From the NCBI GenBank assembly GCA_037176905.1, contig JBBBWG010014001.1, forward strand, positions 18,290 through 82,289: a stretch of 64,000 nt of DNA. Direction: 5' to 3'. This stretch comes from Azolla pinnata (taxonomy: Eukaryota; Streptophyta; Polypodiopsida; Salviniales; Salviniaceae). Positions 24,958 through 38,603 of this stretch are shown piece by piece. A program made the translations under genes and the position numbers. Under the pieces are notes generated by a model that did no database searches, had not been told where the DNA came from, and saw only the letters and a list, made by a program, of their open reading frames with translations. The number at the start of each line of letters is the position of its first letter. Position 1 is the first letter of the stretch.

Positions 24958-27900
24958 TCATCTTTTATAACGTGGTGGTGCTTGGTAATTGACTGGAATA
25001 CGATACCGATCCCTTGATTCTGGCTTGAGCTCGAGATTCCTATCGGATTCGTTACTTCCAAGAAAGGAAGAGACCTGGTTTGGTGGCAACTGCCTTGAGT
25101 CACGCTCTTCAGCTTTGCGCTCGAGAGAAGACTCTCTCCTCGATGCTCGCCTTCGTATCATCTTCATGCTTCGAGTTTCCCCTTGGGTTCCTGCGGGAAG
25201 CTGCCACAATCCCTGGAAAATGTGCATGATAGACCTTTTGAGGCTGGTTCAAACATGCAAACCAGTATATGCTTGCCTAATTTCTACATAAAAGATTTAA
25301 TACCAGTTGCATAGTTCTAACTACTGATCACATATCCAACTCTTTTTTCTGATCACCCTATTGCACTGACAATGCTAGCTAGATCCATTTCATCTTCTGG
25401 GAGAAAGGCATATATAATAGAATCCCTAGCAAACAAATGCTCAGTGTGCAAAACTACAATTTTAGTCCAGTGCTAGGGTCATTTCATCTTCGTTATTCAT
25501 CTTCTGGGGCAAGGCACTTATAATAGTTAGTATGCCTAAGAAACAAATGCTTTTTTATGTCCAAAATGAAATTTTAGTCAAATGCTAGATTTATTTCATC
25601 TTGGTTTTTATCTTCTGGGGCAAGGCATGTATATATCCAATACAGATGCTTTATGTCCAAAAATGAAAGTTTTAGTCAAAGGCATTGTTCATAGAGAGAC
25701 CTTGCTAAGCCTCCGGATTCGTGCCTCAGCCCCTTGTCTGACCATAATACAATCTGAAAAGATCTCTACAACTTCTTCAGCATCCAGCCAGTATGTACTG
25801 ATCTGCACACATTCGCTAGACAGGTTATGCATGATATAGGGAACTCTAAATAACAAACCCAAAAGCCTAAAATTCAACTTCATAGCATAATACACGTTTT
25901 AGAGGAAGTAACTTAAAAATGGAGAGATAGTTCATACCAGACTAGAAGGAATCAAAGAGAATCCTAGAGAATCGAACTCCAATGAAGTAACCTTTCCGTC
26001 ATGAAGATTGAAGCTAAAATCACGAACCTTCCACACAAACAATATATCAAAGTTTGTTTAGAGATTCAATAGACTGGAAGATTTTTCAGTTTTTCTAGAC
26101 AAACGAAGCCATCAATACCTTCCCCAGATAATTCCCATCTTCAGCAACAAGATCATAACCAACCTGTGTACAACAATATGCCATTGGTTTTACAAATAAA
26201 GGGTGTACAAGTTAAACAATAGATAACAATCGGCAAGCAAACAGACCTATGGCATCCCTGATGGTCATTATATTTGTTCAAAATGACGTTTTGCTCGGGA
26301 TTGTGATAGAAGATGAGAGAAATCCCACTTACCAGAGTTTCTGATTCTCGGAAAGACATCTCACTTTCCAAAACACTTTCGTCACTTACTAGTACAACAT
26401 CTCCAACCTGTTGAAATATTAAAAGAAAGTCACCTCCTCAAATAAGATTAATTATAAAAATTGAAGTTTTGTGTCAGGAGAGGGGAAAAAAAGTCTTACA
26501 ATCAGTCAGTATCATCATGGGACTTACAGACATGGCTTCAGCCCAATGTATTATATAGAACATAGAGTGAGAAGTTCTGGTCTATCATATGGATAAATGG
26601 AACACCCATATTCTATCAAGAGTATATTTTTAACAAACCTGGCACACATCATCAAGAAGAACTCCATCAGCCTCACCAGAAAGCAGACTCGGTCTTACTT
26701 CCAGAGCGACCACTTTGAACTAGCACACAACCATAGATATCTACAAGTTAGTATGATAGTGAAAATCAAAGATACAGTGGTAAAGCAACATATTCTTTTC
26801 TATTATATAGAACTATGATGAATATACATCTACAGTTCAGTATATTGGCCTATGACAAATTCATATCTATACATCATCTATACCTATGGTGAATCTATAT
26901 CTAGTTCTAACTATCTACTATCTATGGTGAAACGGGGAAGATCTACATCAACTTCCCCCCATCTCACTTTTTCTTGTAACATGCCCTACCACATCACATC
27001 TTCTCTATATCATAGGACTACGGTAAATCTATATCTAGTTTTCAACATCTGGCCAATGTGGAAAATCAACATCTACTTTTGCATCAATCTTGCAGTGCAG
27101 TTTTTATCCTCGTAACATACATTACCACATCAGGTCAAACATGACCATTCATATCACATCAGGAAAAAACATTACGAGAAAAAACTTATCTTTTCTATGT
27201 CACACAGGTCTATTGTAAATCTGTATCTAGTTTTCCATTATCACGGCCAATGGAGATAATCAACATTTACTTTTCTGGCAACCCATTTCTTTCCCAGTAA
27301 CATGCCCTAACACAACAGGCATACATGGCCATTCATACCATAACATAACTATATGAGAAAAACCTTACCTTTTCAATTTCATATACGGCTACAATGAAGC
27401 TATATCAAGTTTTCCACCATTTATGCCAGCAGAGAAGATCTATATCTTCTTTTCCATCAAACTGGCAAACGCATTTTCTTTTCCAGTAACATGCTTTACC
27501 ACATTAGAGCAGGGTCTACTGTGAATATATATTTAGTTTTCCTTCATCTAGGCCAACGAGAAAGATCTTCATCTACTTCTCCAACAATCTGGCAATCTCG
27601 TTGCTCTTTCACAGAAACATGCCATGCCACACGGGCCATGGTCTATATCTAGATTTCCACCATCCAGGCCAACGGGGAAGATCTACATCTACTTTTCCAT
27701 CAATCTGGTAATCTTTTTTCAATTTTTTTATGTAAGATGCCTTGCCACATTAAATTATATATACCAATTCATCAACCTTGAAAATCCCTACATTTACAAA
27801 AAAATCATATCCTATCTATGTCCTTCAAATCTATTTAACCGCTGATACCTGAACCTTCCTTAAAGTATCACATCGACTATGCTAAACAAGAACATTGTTC

Positions 27901-28507
27901 AAAAGGGGAATGAACTCATGAACTTAACACTTACAAGTCCAGCACTGACCCACAATTGCGATGCAAACCCTATGGCATTAGCCGAAGTTCGGCTTATAAG
28001 TTGTTTTGCAAGCACTTTTGACCTCTTCAGAAGCTTTCTTGAATCCTCATCTTTGCTCCTTTCCATCCTATTCCTTTTGTCTTCCACCATCTGTTCCTTC
28101 AACAACCCAAGAGTGTCCTCGATACTCTTCTGGGCACCATCTTTCCCAGCAACATTACCCAATTGAAGTTCTGGCCTTCTGTCATCTTCTAGGGTTTCTG
28201 AAGTCTCCTCTGTTTCTAACGGGGGAAGAGCATCCGAATTCATACTGTACCTGAACATAGGAGGATTGTCTCTCCCCCCATCGCTTTCTTCTTTTGGAAC
28301 AAAACGACTCCTGACAACCATACATCTTTCCGTCTTCCCGTTCCTCTTCTCCTCCTCGACGAAGCTTTGATTTATGAAAGTACTCATGTGTTGAGACTTA
28401 CTTCCTCTGTTTCCATGGATACACAGATGGGCAGGGATCCGCGATGCATATGAATTCACTGACAGAGATGAAGAGCAATAAGCATACCCTGGGAGGAGAT
28501 TCTCCAT
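24958..28507 (-). CDS. Two-domain PRC-barrel protein, probably plastid-targeted
   Basis: Seven exons in transcript order join in frame: 28507-27935, 26719-26639, 26407-26333, 26163-26119, 26027-25938, 25802-25701 and 25212-24958, giving 406 residues. The first 150 residues are Ser/Arg-rich then charged and look like a plastid transit region plus linker. Residues about 170-243 form a first PRC-barrel (ANAIGFASQLWVSAGLFKVV, GEADGVLLDDVCQVGDVVLV). Residues 244-322 form a second (VGYDLVAEDGNYLGKVRDFS, then a stretch ending YWLDAEEVVEIF). The C-terminal 84 residues are basic and disordered. PRC-barrels occur in RimM and in photosynthetic reaction-centre H subunits. Two-barrel proteins of this kind are shared by plants and cyanobacteria, but their role is not settled to my knowledge. 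All introns are phase 0 and GT-AG. Confidence 0.8.
26840..27770. repeat. Diverged 115-190 bp tandem repeat inside the first PRC-barrel intron
   Basis: About six units recur near 26,890, 27,027, 27,218, 27,400, 27,524 and 27,641. They share AATCTATATCTAGTTTTCC, GGCCAATG, AGATCTACATCTACTTTTCC and CAGTAACATGCC. The array fills most of the 1.2-kb intron. Confidence 0.8.
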
Positions 28508-29778
28508 TGTTGCTACACCTTCTGCATAAAAAGCTTCATATATCAGGTGGATTCAGAGAGTCACTGATTCATTCAGTGGCATCACCAAGATGCACACACA
28601 CAGGCATATAGATGCATAGCATACATAGATATGCATGCATGAAATGAATGCAATGGGTGTGTTGCATGCTGATACCATCATTCATATTCCCACTAATCTT
28701 CACACGTTTTTGTTTCATATCCAAATAATGGATCAGCCACCACAACAGCACAGACTTGACATAAGCTGTCTCCAACTTGATTGGGCGATAATCATCTATG
28801 AGTCTCTATAGATGACATAAGTTGTCTCCAACTTGATTGGGGGATAATCGTCTATGAGTCTCTAAAGACAACATAAGCTGTCCTCAACTTGATGTCTCAA
28901 CAGAAGTGAAGTTCTTGGCTTTAAGGCATTTTAGATGGCCTTTTGAGTGTTGTGTTCTTCCGGTGCCAAAAGTTGGCTTTTGGGCTGTGGTGATGATGTC
29001 TTTGGGGATTAAAATAAGCCTTCATATGGACCCTTTGGGCAGCAATAATACGAGCTGTTGCCTCCAAGAAGCAATGTCCTAGCAGTGTATTTCGTATTGC
29101 TTGTTTGGCTATTGTTTGTTCTGATGCTTGTTTAATAGCATGTACACAATAGTTTGGCCATCCCATCGGCTTATTTCTTAGTTGGGCACAAAACCCAAAT
29201 TTATCCAAACCTCGTAGACAAAAAGGCGAAAGCCTACATACCATGACAGAAGTATTCATATGCACAACATACAGAATTCTTGAAAACGCTATACCAATGA
29301 CTGATTGCACCATCTTGAACATTACGTGGCTTCATATGACATTCGTAGGAAAACAAACCTTCCAAAAAGAGGTTTAATGAGCCCCTTCCAATAATACATT
29401 TGCCCAAATAGGTAAGTCACAGAATCAATTCACTTCAAAAATTTGTTTGTTCAATCAATCAATATGCAGTACCAACCAGAAGCACCGCATTGCATTCATT
29501 TGCCAGCACAACCTTGTGGAAGAGAGAAGATTATAAAGATTTGGCTTTGGGATATAAAATAGAATTGTGTCATGAATGAAAAACAGAGAAAAAGGAAAAA
29601 AAAAGCAAGAAAGGATCTTCAGACACTTATTCTTTCCCTAAAGGCATTTCAATACTAAGCCCTACCTCGCACAAAGCTTCATTATCAAATTCTCTTGGAA
29701 AATTCGGTCATGTTTAACCCATGATACATATATCGAAGTTGTGTTCGGATACATTATCTGTAACCTGTCCTTTTCTGT
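28508..29778. other. Intergenic region with a ~62-bp tandem repeat
   Basis: At 28,755-28,905 a unit with ACATAAGCTGTCTCCAACTT, GATTGGGCGATAATC and CTATGAGTCTCTA is present in about 2.5 copies. The rest shows no supported gene. A 133-residue minus-strand frame at 28,921-29,322 has no recognisable features. Confidence 0.5.
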
Positions 29779-31415
29779 TCACTTAGCTTTGGGGAGAGCA
29801 GCAATATAGTCAATGGCAGCTTTGCATGAATCAATCTTATCTGCCTCACTGTCAGGAATCTCCACGGAAAATTCCTCTTCAAAAGCCATCACTAATTCAA
29901 CTGAATCCAGACTATCAAGACCAAGATCCTTCTGAAAGTGAGCAACTGGGGTAATCTGTAAGTCCAAACAAAAACACATTTAGAGATGACACACCTTATC
30001 CCATTTTGAGAGTCAATGGCATAGTGAACACAGAACACATTGAGGGAGGATAGCTTGATTGTGTAAGCATTAGTTTTCTAGGGACGGGTGGAACTGCTTT
30101 TCAAAATACTTGATCACACTGCACTCATGCAAACATATAAACATGGAAAGCTCCAGAATAGCCAAGCTTGTTTTACCACCCAAAATATTTCAATGTTCAA
30201 GATATTGTTGTGAATACCCTTTATCATGCACAGTTCTAAAAGTACACCAACATGCACATCATGCGAATACCCTTTATCCAGAATACTTCTCCTACCTAAT
30301 TGTACATCATGCGACAAAAATTGCTGAAAATAATTTCAGTTAAGGACAAGTAAGACTAAAGATAAAATATGTTCCACATTTATATTGCAACAGACTCTAA
30401 ATAAAAAGTGATTTGTTATATACAATTTCTCCAATTTGTTTTTGAAAATGCTTTACTTCCTCTGTATTTCTAAACGTGTGTCCCCCTGATCTCCTAAAGT
30501 TCCGTTTTTCATTGTTGTGCCCCACTAAGACCCTAATACTTAACCCAAACAAAGGGGCCATCTTGGAGTGCTTTCTCCAAGTTAAACTCCCAGAGTACCC
30601 AAATACACCATGAAACAAGAAGATATATATATATATATTATTACTAGAAACCTAAAGAATGACAATCTCAATGATCATCAGACGATAAATTTCCAAATTT
30701 TCGTTCAACATTTAAGTAGAAAGTCATGGACATACATTTGATCAGACCAAGTACACAACTTGTTTGATATCAACCTTTAGGTAGAAAGCCATGGACATTC
30801 ATTTGATCAGACCAAGTACACAACTTGTTTGATATGCAACACAAGAAACTATCGAAGTTGTAGTGGTTGTAGCTTCACAAGCATCAACCTTTCGGTGGAA
30901 AGCCATGGACATACATTTGATCAAAGTACACAACTTGTTTGATATGCAACACGAGAAGCTATCAAAGTTGTAGTGGCCGTAGCTTCACAAGCATGATCCA
31001 GGTCATTTACATTACAAAAGATTCTCTGACATGCCGTTTCAGATTCAGTTGTATGCAACCAAAAAACCAAAAGCTTTGAGTGGCTTCTAAAACCTATCTC
31101 AAGAACCTAGAAAAGAAAGGCCAACAAAGAACACAAAAACCCTAGAAAACTTCATAACCCAGAGTCTCTGTGTGTGTGTGTGTCTGTGTGTGGAAGAAAG
31201 GGGAAGAGTTTTTAGCTTACCTTGGATGGATCAACCTTCTGGAACTTCTTCAAGACGTTGAGGACACGATCGGTCACATCTTTCTTGTCGAGGAAGGAAG
31301 CCTCGGCAGCGAAAGGGCGCAGGAAGAGAAGGATGGAGTTGCCAGCATCGGCAGGGCGGCGAGGGAGAACAGGGACCCGCAAGCGGCGAAGGAGATGGGA
31401 ACGAACAGACTGCAT
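29779..31415 (-). CDS. Mitochondrial acyl carrier protein
   Basis: Two exons, 31415-31221 and 29955-29779, join in phase 0 and give 123 residues. The first 35-40 residues ([20 protein letters not shown]) are Arg-rich with almost no acidic residues, as expected of a mitochondrial presequence. The mature part begins around [16 protein letters not shown] and contains [20 protein letters not shown]. Ser80 in the DSL motif is the site of 4'-phosphopantetheine attachment in this family. The protein carries acyl chains for mitochondrial type II fatty-acid and lipoate synthesis, and family members also act with LYR proteins in respiratory-complex assembly. Length and helix pattern are normal. The start is the ATG nearest the basic presequence. 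A longer in-frame extension upstream is low-complexity. Confidence 0.93.
30705..30995. repeat. ~120-bp tandem repeat in the mtACP intron
   Basis: Two long units plus a partial one share AAAGCCATGGACAT, CATTTGATCAGACCAAG, TACACAACTTGTTTGATATG and GTTGTAGTGG. The array lies wholly inside the single intron of the acyl carrier protein gene. Confidence 0.85.
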
Positions 31416-33083
31416 TGCTCTGTTTTCTGTCGCTCTCTGCTTCTGCTTCTGTTTTTCTCTGTTTTTCTCTGTTCTCTGTTTCTCCTTCAGAACAGAGAAC
31501 AAAACCCTAAAACTCCGAGGCTTTAGAAATTACAGAAATGCCCTCCTGCTTCTCATTGTTTTCTTGTCTCAATTTTTCCTGTTTTTGTGATCTCGAAGAT
31601 CACACACTTGTTTGGATTATTGGCCATGATCCATCAGAGCTTCCATCTCATTCCCCGATCCCGAATCGATCGGCTTCAGGAATTAGATCCCGAATCGATC
31701 GGCTTCAGGAATTAGATCCCGAATCGATCGCCTTCAATGTATGTGCTTCAGCCGAATCGATCGCCTTATTCCGTATGATGTTCCGTATGATGTGTCCTAT
31801 GGAACTGAATCGATGTTAATTCGCTGCATTTGGTTCTCCTCGAGTAATACGCTCTGAAATGAGCGTTTTGTCTGCATGCATCGATGGAATGCTTTGATGA
31901 AATGGGAGGGGGCTCATCTGCACAAATACAAGATGAATGAATCTGAAGGCCCAATCTGCTACACGCAGAGAGAGGCTAGCAAACGGATTCGAATGCCATG
32001 TATATCATGAGATTGAGGTCCATTGGATCCCCAAGGAATGCTATCTGATGCATCCAAATACGATGAAACTGGACATGATTGTGAAATTGTCTTGAAGACT
32101 CACAATTTCAGCTTCTTTCCAACTCACAATTTCAGCCGTGTATCCAGTAGTTGCGGACATTTATGAACAGTTGAGCACATCTGACTTGCAATTTTCGATC
32201 GTGTATCCAATAATTGTGGGGTCAGTTGCGCTTGATTTGAAGGACAAGTTGAGCACATCTAACTCACAACTTCGAGCATATATCCCGATAATCGATGAGC
32301 ATGATCATTGAAGGGTATGTTGGATCACAAACAGATACAAGGATTTTGATTTCAAACATGATACTTTACCTTCCATGGCTTTGGGTATTTCATATATGTT
32401 ATGAACTCATGCATGTGATGAGTCATAGTAGTAACTAATGCTTGACTAGAGTCATACTATACCTATCTTGGTCTTGAGCTTTAGTTAATAAGTCATGATG
32501 CAAATAGTATGCATGTCATGTATCTTGAATCATTTTGGTATTCTAAGAAGAGCATATAGCCTATGAGCTCTATCTTGAAATTGATATGCTAATTAGTGAT
32601 CTGGCTTAACATCTAATCACTCTTTGATCTTGCTTAATAGTCTACAATCAGTCTATTCTAACAATATACGATTCGCTTGCCGCAATCCAACAGAATATTA
32701 GAAACTCAGGCCTGAATACATATGCTACATTGGTATTTCATTTCATATAAGATTTTGCCTGTAATCCCACAGAAGCACATCCACATAGCCTGAATACAGA
32801 CAGACATATACATGTAAATGCATGCTGCTTACCATTGGCCAAAATGATCAGGTATTATGTAAACACACTGCTTGCATCCTCTAGACTCTGAGCAAATTTG
32901 TGCAGGTTAAGCAGCAAATCAATCAGGACGGGAAAATACATCGCTTCTGATATAAATCTCTTCGAACAAGATACACTGCTTTGCATTTGCATACATGGAA
33001 ACAATTAAGAAAGAAATCCAGCAAAAATTGTGCAAGCCAAACAGCAAATTAGTAAGGGAAAATACATTACATCACTTCCGATT
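31416..33083. other. Intergenic region upstream of mtACP
   Basis: A 28-bp unit, AATCGATCGGCTTCAGGAAT plus TAGATCCCG, is repeated about three times at 31,665-31,735. The remainder is AT-rich without a supported gene. The region should contain the mtACP promoter and the serine racemase 3' end. Confidence 0.45.
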
Positions 33084-36000
33084 TTAATCTCTTTCGAAGA
33101 AGCTAGCTAATGCGGTGAGATCAACGTTACCCCCCGAAAGAACGATTCCAACATGTTGAAGGCCGCCTCCGGATGCTTTGAGCTGAAATTGTGCAGACAG
33201 AGCTGCGGCTAGACCCACGGCCCCGCTTGGCTCCACGACCACTTTCAGCCTCTCGTAACACATCCTCATGGCATTCACAATCTCTTCTTCTTTGACAGTT
33301 ATCACAGCATCTACCATGTCACGAACAACCGGCCTGATAAAAAAATGTATACAGTCTAGGCTAGATAGAACACAAGTCATAGCTATATCTATATATATAG
33401 ATATAGATATAGATATAGATATAGATATAGATATAGATATAGATATAGATATAGATAGATAGATAGATATGCTCAACCATTGCCCTTCATAAAGCACTAA
33501 GATGACTACATAGGCTATAGTTTTAGGTGTTTGTGAGATATTTTCAGGGAGAGATGAAAGCACTGAAATGGATGCGTAGTTTAGGGTTAAAAACACACGC
33601 ATGGAGGTTCTTGAAGCGTTGAAATGGCTATATGGTTTGGGCTCACAAAAGGATAAAAACCGCTCAAATTGCTATATAATCTAGGGTTTAGGGTTCAAAG
33701 CACAACCACAAAATGTCCAAGGCTATATATGGTTTAGGATTTGGGGTTCAAATCACAAATCCTGGATGCATAAATTTTGTTAGAAAAACCTAGTTCTCGA
33801 TCATTCAGCATTAACATCATGCATGTCAGAGAAGTAGAAAAATGGCTTCTTTGAACTAGTTATACCCTTACATAACCATTGGTGGCCTATAAGGTGAATA
33901 ACTAGAAACACCAACCCCTAACCCTAAACCCTAAGAACATCTTGCATCACATACCATGTTAACGATCCTAAGGATGCCCGCAAACCGTCAGCGATGGTAT
34001 TGTTGTAAGGCAATGTTATGAGCCTGCCAGCAGCTTTGGATTGAGCAGCATCATCAGCACCTTTGGGCTCCGCTGCAAACACCTGCAGATCAGGTTTCAG
34101 CGCTTTTCCCGCAAGTGTAATGCCAGATATCAAGCCGCCACCTGCACATATATGTGAGAGCGGCAAGGATTCAACAATACAGCAATTAAATTGTTAAAAC
34201 TAACACAGAATGGAATAGAATAGACTTTGTAATTGCCCACAAGGAGCTCACAGAACCCCATTAGATGTTGAGTGTAACCAATCCAAATATGCATGCATTG
34301 CATATATTCATATTATGCTGCCTCAACACTTAGACAAAGTTCAACAACTAACTCGTGTGAATAATGCTAGGGGGCTTGTGTCAGTAGCCAAGGTTGTAAA
34401 ATATGGTTGGACACACTGTAGAATTTTCTTTCTTTTTTTACCTTGTATTGGGCCCAACTAATGTACTACTCCAAGTTTGACACTTTAGCATCTTGTCACT
34501 TCATCCTTTCTGCCAATCCTCGATGATCACATGCTTCATGGCCACCATCTGGGAGCTTTGATAGAGCTTCTACTCCCAATCTTTTCAATCATTTCTTGAT
34601 TAAGGAATCCATCTAGATGAGAAGAATATTGCTCTTATTATTTTCTTGGAATTATATCATATATGGCACCTCTACAGGCCAAACACCTGTTTCTAATATC
34701 ATGCCTGGATAGTGTATTGGAGATTTACGTCCCACTTGGCTACATTAGAACAAGTTTTTGAATTCTCTCCTTCAGTCCATGCACTAAGTGAGATAATGCC
34801 ACCCCAAGCCTCCACTCCAAGCAACAGAGCGACAAGTTACCCTAGAATATAGACATTCTACGCATATGTGACTCAAGAATATAAAGATCCACTTCGAATT
34901 CATGCAGACTTGTTGATACAATGGTTTGCTTTTACACATTTACTCGGAATGATGATAGCATCAAGTAAAATTCACATCAAATTCATGCACACTTTGATGA
35001 TTTGAGATCATTTCTATAGTGCATATTGGATACCATAAAGCAGAAATTGGCATTGATTCATGCACATGTGATAATTCAATGAATTCTTTACCACTTATGG
35101 GGACAATGATGGCATCAAGTTGAGGTGCCTGCTGAAGTAATTCCAAAACAATAGTTCCCTGACCACTACAAAACCACAATACATGCAACAAAGTGAGGAA
35201 CCACGCCAAGAAAAAACAGAAATAAAGCAAAATACCAATCTAATTTACCATGATCCTTCAAAATGATACTCTACTTGGCCATGGATCACAGAATTGACCC
35301 CTCAACTTTGCACAAGTTCATTAAATATGCCACAAGAAGTCAGTTGATTCATAATGGAAACAGACACCCAGTACATAACTGACTTCTTGTGGCATATTTG
35401 AATCATAATGCACAAGTTTACAAAAAACCCAGTACAAAACTGAAGCAGAAATAAGTTACACGGAAACTGATCAAAATCCATGATTCTAGTGATGAAATAA
35501 AAATATCTGGCTCCATTTCTTATTGTTGCAAACGACTAAACAAAACCTGGTAATGCTAAAGATGTGAACGAAAAAATAGTAAACATAGTAAATAGTCTAG
35601 GCATTTCAATAGCCATTCCACCTAATTGATCCAAATAAAGAGTACGAGTTCGATCATATAAATAGTTTAAAAACCCAGAATTCGTAAGATTGTCCTTCAA
35701 GCTTGCTCAAAATTTCAATTGAGTTCGAATATTTGAAAAAATCACGAACAAAAATGGGCTTCATAAAACTGATAAAAAAAATGCATCACTATAATCAAGA
35801 GGTTTAGGAACTGAGTTCTCTAACATTAACATGACTATCATACAGAAATGACAAACAAAAATTGATAAAAAATGCACCATCCAGAGAAAAAGATTTAGAT
35901 ACATAAGGATATAGAATTCCCTTGCACTATAACACAGCCATCACATAAAAAAAAATAGCTGACAGGAATCGGTCAGAAAGTCCACTGTTCCAGTAAAAAG

Positions 36001-37346
36001 GTTTAGATGCATAAGGATATTGAATTCCCTTGCCTTATAACGCGAGCATCATTGAAAGGATGGATCATCGTAGCACCAGTTTGTTCTTGCACATCACGCG
36101 CCACGTTTTCTCTTGATTCAAGTGTCGGTTCAGAAAAGGAGATCTTTCCTCCATATCGTTTTACATTCTCAACCTTACATTTCGGGGCATTTTTGGGCAT
36201 CACAATATATGAAGGAATGTTCCTCATCTTTGCAGCCAAAGCTACAGCCCCAGCATGGTTCCCACTGGTAATAATAAAACCACTAATATATCAATTTGAC
36301 CACTTTTCAAAAGCATAGCCAATATAAATCTTGAATATGGACATGAAAAACAATGTGAATTTGCAAAGGCTACTCTATCACATATTTTAAACCATTTTTA
36401 TGTGTGTGGAATGTGAAGCGATGAATATGAAAAAAATCATGTGAAGTTGTAAGGTATTCTCAAATACTTCAGACCCATTCTAATGTGTGAAACCTTGAAG
36501 CAATGAACCATGTGAAGTTGTAAAGGTTTCTCCCTCACATGCTTAAACTCATTCTAGTGGTGTGGAAACTTGAAACAATGAGTTGACGTTTTAACCTGCT
36601 GTGTGTGAGGACACCATTGCTCGCTTCTCTCTCAGAGAGAGAGGAAATAGCATTCAAAGCTCCCCTGAACTTGAAAGCTCCTCTGCAAATACACTGAAGA
36701 TTTGACAAAAGAAGAAAATCCGTGAAGCAAAGGATTGAATTGTATGACGTGAATGTACACATGTATACAACTAGCAACTACATCATACAGAAAAAACCAT
36801 ACATATATGATTAACAATGCCAAAACAAAATGCAAGGTATACATACATACAATGTACATGTAAAGCACTCAACACTCATTCATTTGCTGTAGATACAGGC
36901 ATCCATATAGATACCTTCGTTGATGCTTGCACACGTAGATAAATAGATAGATACAAACAAACGTACATAAACACATCCACAGGGAGCATAGAGGTAACCA
37001 TACATAAACGCATAAGTGCATCCATACCTAAATAAATCTCAGACACATACATATATTCTCATTCATAAAGACACATACACTATATACATAAATCTTCATG
37101 CACATTCATTTCATTTACACAAGAACATGCACGTTCACACAGGCAGGGCACCAAGCTTAAAAGTTTTATGTATGTCTAGTACACTAACCCCTTTTGGAAG
37201 TTTTCACATTTGAAATACAGGTTCCTTCCTGAGAGATCATCGAGGGAGGAGGAAGTTAGCAATGGAGTGATGTGAGCAAATGAGAGAATCCTTTCTTGTG
37301 CCTCCTCAATGGACTGTAAGGATGCTGCATACGTTGTTTTCTCCAT
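33084..37346 (-). CDS. Serine racemase (PLP-dependent, fold type II)
   Basis: Six exons in transcript order join in frame: 37346-37189, 36682-36596, 36264-36034, 35165-35092, 34141-33955 and 33333-33084, giving 328 residues, the usual family length. The PLP-binding Lys57 lies in [12 protein letters not shown], the Asn-containing loop reads [14 protein letters not shown], and the phosphate-binding glycine loop reads [13 protein letters not shown]. The C-terminal [13 protein letters not shown] and [10 protein letters not shown] are typical. The enzyme interconverts L- and D-serine and also dehydrates serine to pyruvate. Plant members do both. The residue pattern also resembles threonine dehydratase, but the absence of a C-terminal regulatory domain favours serine racemase. 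The third intron (36033-35166) appears to use a GC donor. Confidence 0.9.
33384..33471. repeat. GATATA microsatellite in the last serine racemase intron
   Basis: About 13 copies of ATAGAT/GATATA ending in GATAGATAGATAG. It lies between exons 5 and 6. Confidence 0.95.
35323..35399. repeat. Perfect 23-bp inverted repeat in a serine racemase intron
   Basis: AAATATGCCACAAGAAGTCA (continuing GTT) at 35,323-35,345 has an exact reverse complement at 35,377-35,399, with a 31-nt spacer. The transcript would fold into a strong hairpin. It could be a small foldback or MITE remnant or a small-RNA source. Nothing in it matches a miRNA I recognise. Confidence 0.85.
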
Positions 37347-38603
37347 AGATCTGTCTCTCTCTCAATCCTTCCGAAACAACGCAGCACTCTATTTCTGAAG
37401 TCTTTCTATTTTATTGCAATATCCAAAACAAATCCACACACTAACAGCTTTGGGAGGCGGAGAGAAAGATTTAGAGCTTTTCTGTTCAAATTCCTCAGAG
37501 TTGGGGCATGACACCAGGCAAACTTCCGAAACCTACCTGACTCTAACATGAGATATATTAGATATCTTGCTTTTGAATACTATCAAAGTGCTTAACGATA
37601 AGGAAATGCTTCTGAAATTTGTATGAGTGAACCAAACCTTCCCACTGTTATCTACCTATCAAGGATAATGTGCTCTTAAGACTAACCAATGCATTAGTTT
37701 GGATGACTTTGGCATCCCTAAGCAGTGCATTTCTACACCAATCCATATGGCAATTTATACACTTGTTTTGCATTGGATCATCCATAATCCCCTTGCGTTT
37801 AGCACACAAATTATCGGAAAGGTTTATACATTCATTGCATTCGATGCTATCATTACACAGCCCACCATCACATTAGGAAGTTGCTGAGATAAACTGATAT
37901 TTGTGGACCATTCCTTATTTTCACCAAATCCTTCAATGTCGATTGCCACTAACGCATTGCTATTTCAAAAAGTTGTACTCTTTCAATAAATTTTGCATAC
38001 AAAGTAAGACTTTTTCTTGAACCATGTATAGTCTGTGTATTCACAAATGCATTCTTGACTGTAGCCAAACAAAAAAACATGGAATCAAATTGAAATGACT
38101 TCTGATGTGCCTATTCTTCATGGGATAATTCTAATCGATCGCCTTCCATCGAGCCAATCTCCTTAATTAAAACTATTAATCAGATCTCTGAAACTTGCAT
38201 AAGCATCCCAACTACATGAACATAGCATGGAACATCAATACCACGCTCAATGGAAAACAAGAATGAAAAAGAATAGAAGAGAGCTCTCACAAATATTTGC
38301 TTTGCATAAAATATGTCGCTCATTGTCGTCTTCCACCAAAAAAGAATAACAGTAAAATGGCTACGAAATCTATAGTACAAAGATTATTGTTTTCGTATTC
38401 TGACAGTGTGGGCCTCTAGGGGGGCATGCCTCTTACAAGTCATGTACCTTCTCAATAATAGCTGGCTTATGATACAAAAATCTCACAAGCATCAATATTT
38501 GTATGATATAGATATATAATTACATCAATACATCAATACATATTAAATATACATATATATAGCTTACAATCAATCGATCAAATCGATTGCAAAATATAGA
38601 ATG
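37347..38603. other. Intergenic region upstream of serine racemase
   Basis: No supported coding sequence. It is AT-rich and contains the serine racemase promoter region and the 3' flank of the next minus-strand gene. I see no distinctive motif. Confidence 0.4.
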
